Shown piece after piece: positions 7,500 to 10,621 of a DNA stretch of 10,621 bases. A program made the translations under genes and the position numbers. The notes under the pieces were generated by a model that did no database searches, was not told where the DNA came from, and saw only the letters and a program-made list of their open reading frames with translations. The stretch is from Bacteroidales bacterium. Its GTDB lineage: Bacteria; Bacteroidota; Bacteroidia; Bacteroidales; UBA932. Every line of letters starts with the position of its first letter. Positions within the stretch are counted from its first letter, which is position 1. The stretch covers positions 1 through 10,621 of the forward strand of contig JAILAO010000028.1 of assembly GCA_024681565.1 (NCBI GenBank), written 5' to 3'.

Positions 7500-8915
7500 C
7501 TAGAATTTGAAATAGTTCTTGGCGTTGTTGTAGGAGATGTCTTCGATCATCTGGCCGATGCGCTCCATCTCGGAGGCGGGGAGCTTGCCCTTCTCCACAT
7601 CCGTGCCGACCACGTCGCAGAGGATGCGGCGGAAGTACTCGTGGCGCGGGTAGCTGATGAAGCTGCGGGAGTCGGTGAGCATGCCGACGAAGCGGCTGAA
7701 CAGACCCAGGACGGACAGGGCGTCCATCTGGCGGCGCATGCCGACCTCCTGATCGAGGAACCACCAGCCGGAGCCGAACTGCATCTTGCCGGGAACGGTG
7801 CCGTCATTGAAGGTATATGCCATCGTCATCATGACCTCGTTGTCCTTGGGATTGAGGCAGTAGAGGATGGTCTTGGCGAGTTTGCCCGCGGCGGTGAGCT
7901 TATCGAAGAAGCGGTTGCCGGCGGCGGCGATCTCCTGGTCATGGATGGCGTCAAAGCCGGTGTCGGGACCGACCTTCGCGAACATGGCGGAGTTGTTGTT
8001 GCGGATGGCGCCGATGTGGAACTGCTGGGCCCAGCCGGCCTCGGCGTCCATCACGGCCTGGTCGAAGAGGAAGGCGCTGCGGAACTTCTCGAGCTCCTTG
8101 GCGTTCGGGGCGATGCCCATCAGGACCTTCTTGAAGATGAGTTCGATCTCAATCTCCTTGTAGTCGCAGGAGTAGAAGTTCTCCAGGCCGTGGTCGGAGA
8201 GCTTGCAGCCCATCGAGGCGAAGAAATCATGACGCTTCTGGAGGGCTTCCTGCAGGTCGGCGTAGGAGTCGATCTCCATGTCGGCGGCCTCGCCGAGCTT
8301 CTTCAGGTACTCCTTGTAGGACTTGGGATCCTCGATGGCCATGGCCTTGTCGGGACGCCAGGCGGGGATGACCTTGGTGCCGAACGGGTGCTCGGCGATC
8401 ATCTTGTGCCAGCGCAGGTCGTCGGCCGGGTCGTCGGTCGTGCAGACGGTCTCGACGTTGAAGCGGCGGATGAGGGCCTGGCCGCGGAACTCGGGCGTGG
8501 CGAGCTTGGCGTTGCACTCCTCGAAGATCTCGCGGGCGGTGGCGGGGCTGAGGAGCTTGTCGATGCCGAACACGCGGCTGAGCTCAAGGTGCGTCCAATG
8601 ATACAGCGGATTGCGCATCGTGTAGGGCACGGTCTCGGCCCATTTCTGGAAGGTCTCCCAGGCGCTGTACTTGCCGCCGGTCAGGTAGTCCTCGGATACG
8701 CCGTTGCCGCGCATTGCGCGCCATTTGTAGTGGTCACCGTAGTGACCGTCGACCAGCCAGAGCTGGGTGATGTCGCGGAACTGGATGTTCTCGGCGATTT
8801 GCTGCGGGACAAGGTGGCAGTGGTAGTCGATGATGGGCATCTTCTCCGCGTGCTCGTGGTACAGGCTCTTCGCGGTGGCGTTGGAGAGCATGAAATCTTC
8901 GTTGATGAATGACAT
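7500..8915 (-). CDS. uxaC: Uronate (glucuronate/galacturonate) isomerase
   Basis: UxaC (EC 5.3.1.12) isomerises D-glucuronate to D-fructuronate and D-galacturonate to D-tagaturonate, the first cytoplasmic step of hexuronate use. The 471-residue length matches the family and there is no signal peptide. Seen motifs: IIDYHCHLVPQQIAEN at 28-43, whose H32 and H34 are the metal-site histidines of this amidohydrolase-superfamily enzyme; WRAMRGNG at 65-72; VCTTDDPADDLRWH at 157-170; VIPAWRPDKA at 182-191; HIGAIRNNNSAMF at 300-312; and MLTDSRSFISYPRHEYFRRILCD at 412-434 near the end. It is first in the operon uxaC-yhcH-GH115, behind the promoter at 8954-8984, with an A/T-rich leader of about 30 bases and no Shine-Dalgarno sequence. 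It can process uronic acids from both the GH115 enzyme and pectin breakdown. The other steps (uxaB/uxuB, uxaA/uxuA, kdgK, kdgA) are not in the window. A long open frame runs antisense to it but is a codon-bias shadow. Confidence 0.97.
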   Translation of the reverse strand: MSFINEDFMLSNATAKSLYHEHAEKMPIIDYHCHLVPQQIAENIQFRDITQLWLVDGHYGDHYKWRAMRGNGVSEDYLTGGKYSAWETFQKWAETVPYTMRNPLYHWTHLELSRVFGIDKLLSPATAREIFEECNAKLATPEFRGQALIRRFNVETVCTTDDPADDLRWHKMIAEHPFGTKVIPAWRPDKAMAIEDPKSYKEYLKKLGEAADMEIDSYADLQEALQKRHDFFASMGCKLSDHGLENFYSCDYKEIEIELIFKKVLMGIAPNAKELEKFRSAFLFDQAVMDAEAGWAQQFHIGAIRNNNSAMFAKVGPDTGFDAIHDQEIAAAGNRFFDKLTAAGKLAKTILYCLNPKDNEVMMTMAYTFNDGTVPGKMQFGSGWWFLDQEVGMRRQMDALSVLGLFSRFVGMLTDSRSFISYPRHEYFRRILCDVVGTDVEKGKLPASEMERIGQMIEDISYNNAKNYFKF

Positions 8916-8953
8916 ATTGGTGATGGTTTATTAGTTTTTTTATTCTAATCCTC

Positions 8954-8984
8954 CAAATTTAGGAAATATTTGGCACAAAGCAAA
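8954..8984 (-). promoter_or_regulatory. Bacteroidota-type promoter of the uxaC-yhcH-GH115 operon
   Basis: Read on the minus strand, TTTG (8984-8981) is followed after exactly 19 bases by TAAATTTG (8961-8954), a full match to the Bacteroidota sigma-ABfr consensus TTTG-N19-21-TAnnTTTG. Transcription would start near 8947, giving a leader of about 30 bases (AT-rich, no Shine-Dalgarno) before the uxaC ATG at 8915. The -33 box falls inside the U-tract of the susD terminator, so the two signals share bases. Confidence 0.7.
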
Positions 8985-9017
8985 AAGAAACCCGCCACCT
9001 TTGCGGGCGGCGGGTTT
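8981..9017 (-). terminator. Rho-independent terminator downstream of the susD-like gene
   Basis: A 9-base-pair stem pairs 8988-8996 (AAACCCGCC) with 9009-9017 (GGCGGGTTT) around a 12-base loop. Read in the minus direction, the stem is followed by TTTCTTTTTG, a fair U-tract. In the plus direction no T-run follows, so it serves the susD-like gene, whose stop codon is 39 bases upstream of the stem. A shorter alternative stem pairs 8991-8995 with 9003-9007. Some read-through into uxaC is possible. Confidence 0.75.
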
Positions 9018-9029
9018 GCTTCTGTAATC

Positions 9030-9045
9030 CCGGACCGGGGTCCGG
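9030..9045 (-). repeat. Small GC-rich inverted repeat after the susD-like stop codon
   Basis: CCGGAC at 9030-9035 pairs with GTCCGG at 9040-9045 across a 4-base loop. It lies between the susD-like stop codon (9056-9058) and the main terminator hairpin. No T-run follows in either direction, so it is not itself a terminator; it could protect the 3' end of the mRNA or be a protein-binding palindrome. Function is unknown. Confidence 0.4.
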
Positions 9046-9055
9046 AAGATAGATG

Positions 9056-10621
9056 CTAGGCGTCGTTCGGGAGACCGTAACCGTTGGTGATCTGACCCTT
9101 GGACTGCTGGATGGTGGTCAGCGGCAGCGGGTGATAGACCATCGGGACGGAGCAATAGTCGATACCGGAGAGCATGTTGTAGTCCCAAAGGGTACCTTTC
9201 TCCTTGACCATGTTGGAACCCCAGTCGCACTTCTTGTAACCGGCAGCCTCGAGGGCGGCAGCCTCAGCTCCGTCCGGATCGATGTACTCGAAGAGACCTT
9301 CGATGGCGAGGTTGTGCGCAGTACCGGTGACGGCACCGCTGGAAGTGGTGGTGGTGTAGTCGAAGCATCCGCGCCAGCCCGGGGTGAGGGCGGGATTGCT
9401 CTCGTCGCGGTTGTAGGTGTTCTTGGCCTTGCCGCTGCCGGAGAGGTCGACGAGCTTGGTCCAGATGTAGTTGGAGAGGGTACGGCCGTTGTCGAAGGTG
9501 TAGTAACCGTCGGCTTCGAGACCGGCGATGACAGCCTTGAGTTCGGTACGCATGGCCTTGGCATATTCCGTGAACTTGCCGGCGCGCATTTCCATGTACT
9601 TGATGTCGCCTTCACCGAGGCATTCGCGCTTGGTTTCCGCAATGACGGCATCCTCATCTACGGTGCCGGTGAGGGCGGCGAGACCTGCGCGGGAGCGAAG
9701 CTGGTTGAGCAGCGTTGCGGCTTCGGAGGCTTCTCCGAGCTGTACGTCGATCATGGCGAGCTTAAGCATGGCGTTCGGCACGCGATAGAAGCAGTAGTTC
9801 ATGCCGGACTTGCGGCAGGCGGTCACATAGGGCTCTTTCATCTTGCTGATATCCCACTTGTTGATGCCGATGCCGCCTTTCAGACGGGAACCGGAATTGA
9901 GGGTGACGATGGCCTCGGAACCCTTGCCGTCATGTCCGGTGACGACGGCGGAGGCGTCCCAGCGGAGGTCGCCGTCCTCCCAGATCTGGTAGTAGGCGGT
10001 CGGGATCACGCGGATACCGCCGAAGACCTTACACGGGGCGGCGTTCTTGGTGGCGCCGTCGGACGGGCGGCCCTGGGAGTAGGGACGCTCGGACTGGAGC
10101 GGGGCCTGGTTGCCGACCTCGAAGTAGGACTCGGGGCTGACCTGCATGTCCATGATGTACTGGAAACCTCTCTGGAAGGGGTTGCCGAGTCCGCGGTCGT
10201 CGGTGGTGATGAGGGCGGCAGTGCCCTTGGCATCTCCGGAGATGATCTTGCGGAAGTAGGTCTGGGCCTCCTGATAGTAGGTTTTCCAGTTGGGATGGCG
10301 GGCATAGACGGCGCTGTGGGTGGCATCGCTCTCGACCTGGTCGACGAAGGAAATACCGCCGTAAGGGGCGCCGCTGTCCGTGCGGAGCGTCTGGTAACCG
10401 CCGGCGAGGAGGTTGGCCTCGGCGATCAGGGCGTTGGCGAAGGTGCGGGACATGCGCTCGGCCTGGATGCCGCCCTGGCCCAGATAGTACATCTTGCCTT
10501 CAACTTCCTTGAGCTTGGCGATGCAGGCGTCGAGGATGTCAAAGCGGGAGGTGAGGGGGTAGCCCTCGTCCACGACGGAGTTCTCGAGACCGAAGGGGAC
10601 GTCGCCGTAGTGGCGGACGAG
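9056..10621 (-). CDS. SusD/RagB-family glycan-binding outer-membrane protein (N-terminus cut by window edge)
   Basis: SusD-like proteins are surface lipoproteins that cap a SusC TonB-dependent transporter and bind the incoming oligosaccharide. 521 codons are visible; the frame is open through base 10621, so the signal peptide, lipobox and roughly the first 150 residues lie outside. The first visible residues, LVRHYGDVPF, match the conserved SusD helix LVRxYGDVPL, and the GTG at 10573 is therefore internal, not a start. Further marks: NALIAEANLLAG (visible residues about 63-74), IPTAYYQIWEDGDLRWDAS near the middle, the RagB repeat-like LLNQLRSRAGLAAL, ETKRECLGEGDIKYMEMRAGKF, and the typical ending VPMVYHPLPLTTIQQSKGQITNGYG. 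A Ser/Thr-rich segment (DYTTTTSSGAVTGTAHN) probably forms a surface loop. The gene ends at a strong hairpin terminator. A susC partner is expected immediately to the right. Its glycan cannot be told from sequence, but the neighbouring enzymes suggest pectic or arabinogalactan-type material. Confidence 0.93.
   Translation of the reverse strand, partial: LVRHYGDVPFGLENSVVDEGYPLTSRFDILDACIAKLKEVEGKMYYLGQGGIQAERMSRTFANALIAEANLLAGGYQTLRTDSGAPYGGISFVDQVESDATHSAVYARHPNWKTYYQEAQTYFRKIISGDAKGTAALITTDDRGLGNPFQRGFQYIMDMQVSPESYFEVGNQAPLQSERPYSQGRPSDGATKNAAPCKVFGGIRVIPTAYYQIWEDGDLRWDASAVVTGHDGKGSEAIVTLNSGSRLKGGIGINKWDISKMKEPYVTACRKSGMNYCFYRVPNAMLKLAMIDVQLGEASEAATLLNQLRSRAGLAALTGTVDEDAVIAETKRECLGEGDIKYMEMRAGKFTEYAKAMRTELKAVIAGLEADGYYTFDNGRTLSNYIWTKLVDLSGSGKAKNTYNRDESNPALTPGWRGCFDYTTTTSSGAVTGTAHNLAIEGLFEYIDPDGAEAAALEAAGYKKCDWGSNMVKEKGTLWDYNMLSGIDYCSVPMVYHPLPLTTIQQSKGQITNGYGLPNDA

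Noticed and set aside
7476..8912. A 478-codon open frame on the plus strand, antisense to uxaC
   Set aside because: It mirrors uxaC almost end to end, its translation is monotonously rich in Val/Gly/Glu/Leu/Ala with no recognisable motif, and GC-rich codon bias readily opens such frames. UxaC itself is unmistakable.
9056..10573. GTG at 10573 as the start of the susD-like gene
   Set aside because: The frame continues upstream to the window edge and encodes LVRHYGDVPF, a conserved internal SusD motif, so the true start lies outside the window.
1..10621. CRISPR arrays, tRNA or rRNA genes, insertion sequences, phage or toxin-antitoxin genes
   Set aside because: No spaced direct repeats, cloverleaf-like segments, transposase or integrase motifs or terminal inverted repeats were seen; coding regions fill nearly all of the window.

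Overview
The window reads as part of a plant cell-wall polysaccharide utilization locus (PUL) from a GC-rich (roughly 60% by eye) member of the Bacteroidota, most likely Bacteroidales. The evidence is a SusD/RagB-family glycan-binding protein, a lipoprotein and exported carbohydrate-active enzymes, promoter boxes of the Bacteroidota type (TTTG / TAnnTTTG), and no Shine-Dalgarno sequence in front of any of the six starts visible here. Genus and species cannot be read from the sequence alone. All seven genes are metabolic or binding proteins. I see no mobile element, CRISPR array, tRNA, rRNA, phage gene or defence gene.

Layout from right to left, following the main (minus-strand) direction of transcription. 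(1) 9056 to the right edge is a susD-like gene without its N-terminus; susC would be expected beyond the edge. (2) 8916-9055 holds a hairpin terminator for susD and, overlapping its U-tract, a good Bacteroidota promoter for the next operon. (3) 8915-4601 is a very tight operon: uxaC (uronate isomerase), yhcH (YhcH/YjgK/YiaL family, a probable sugar anomerase) and a GH115 alpha-glucuronidase, with gaps of 4 and 0 bases. (4) 3465-4604, on the plus strand, is an exported GH53 endo-beta-1,4-galactanase whose stop codon overlaps that of the GH115 gene. (5) 3385-3464 is a short divergent promoter region. (6) 3384 to the left edge, on the minus strand, is a two-gene operon with a 1-base gap: a lipoprotein that looks like a six-hairpin (alpha/alpha) glycosidase of no family I can name, and a PL10-type pectate lyase cut by the left edge.

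Working model (inference): the SusD partner captures pectic or arabinogalactan-type glycan at the surface; GH53 cuts beta-1,4-galactan, the pectate lyase cuts homogalacturonan, GH115 removes alpha-linked (4-O-methyl-)glucuronic acid, and the unassigned glycosidase trims another side chain. Freed uronic acids enter the cytoplasm, where the YhcH-family protein may speed interconversion of anomers and UxaC isomerises glucuronate to fructuronate (or galacturonate to tagaturonate). The rest of the hexuronate pathway (reductases, dehydratases, KDG kinase and aldolase) and any regulator lie outside the window. The most interesting items are the release/anomerise/isomerise gene triad and the unassigned glycosidase lipoprotein. 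I do not see a radically new system here.
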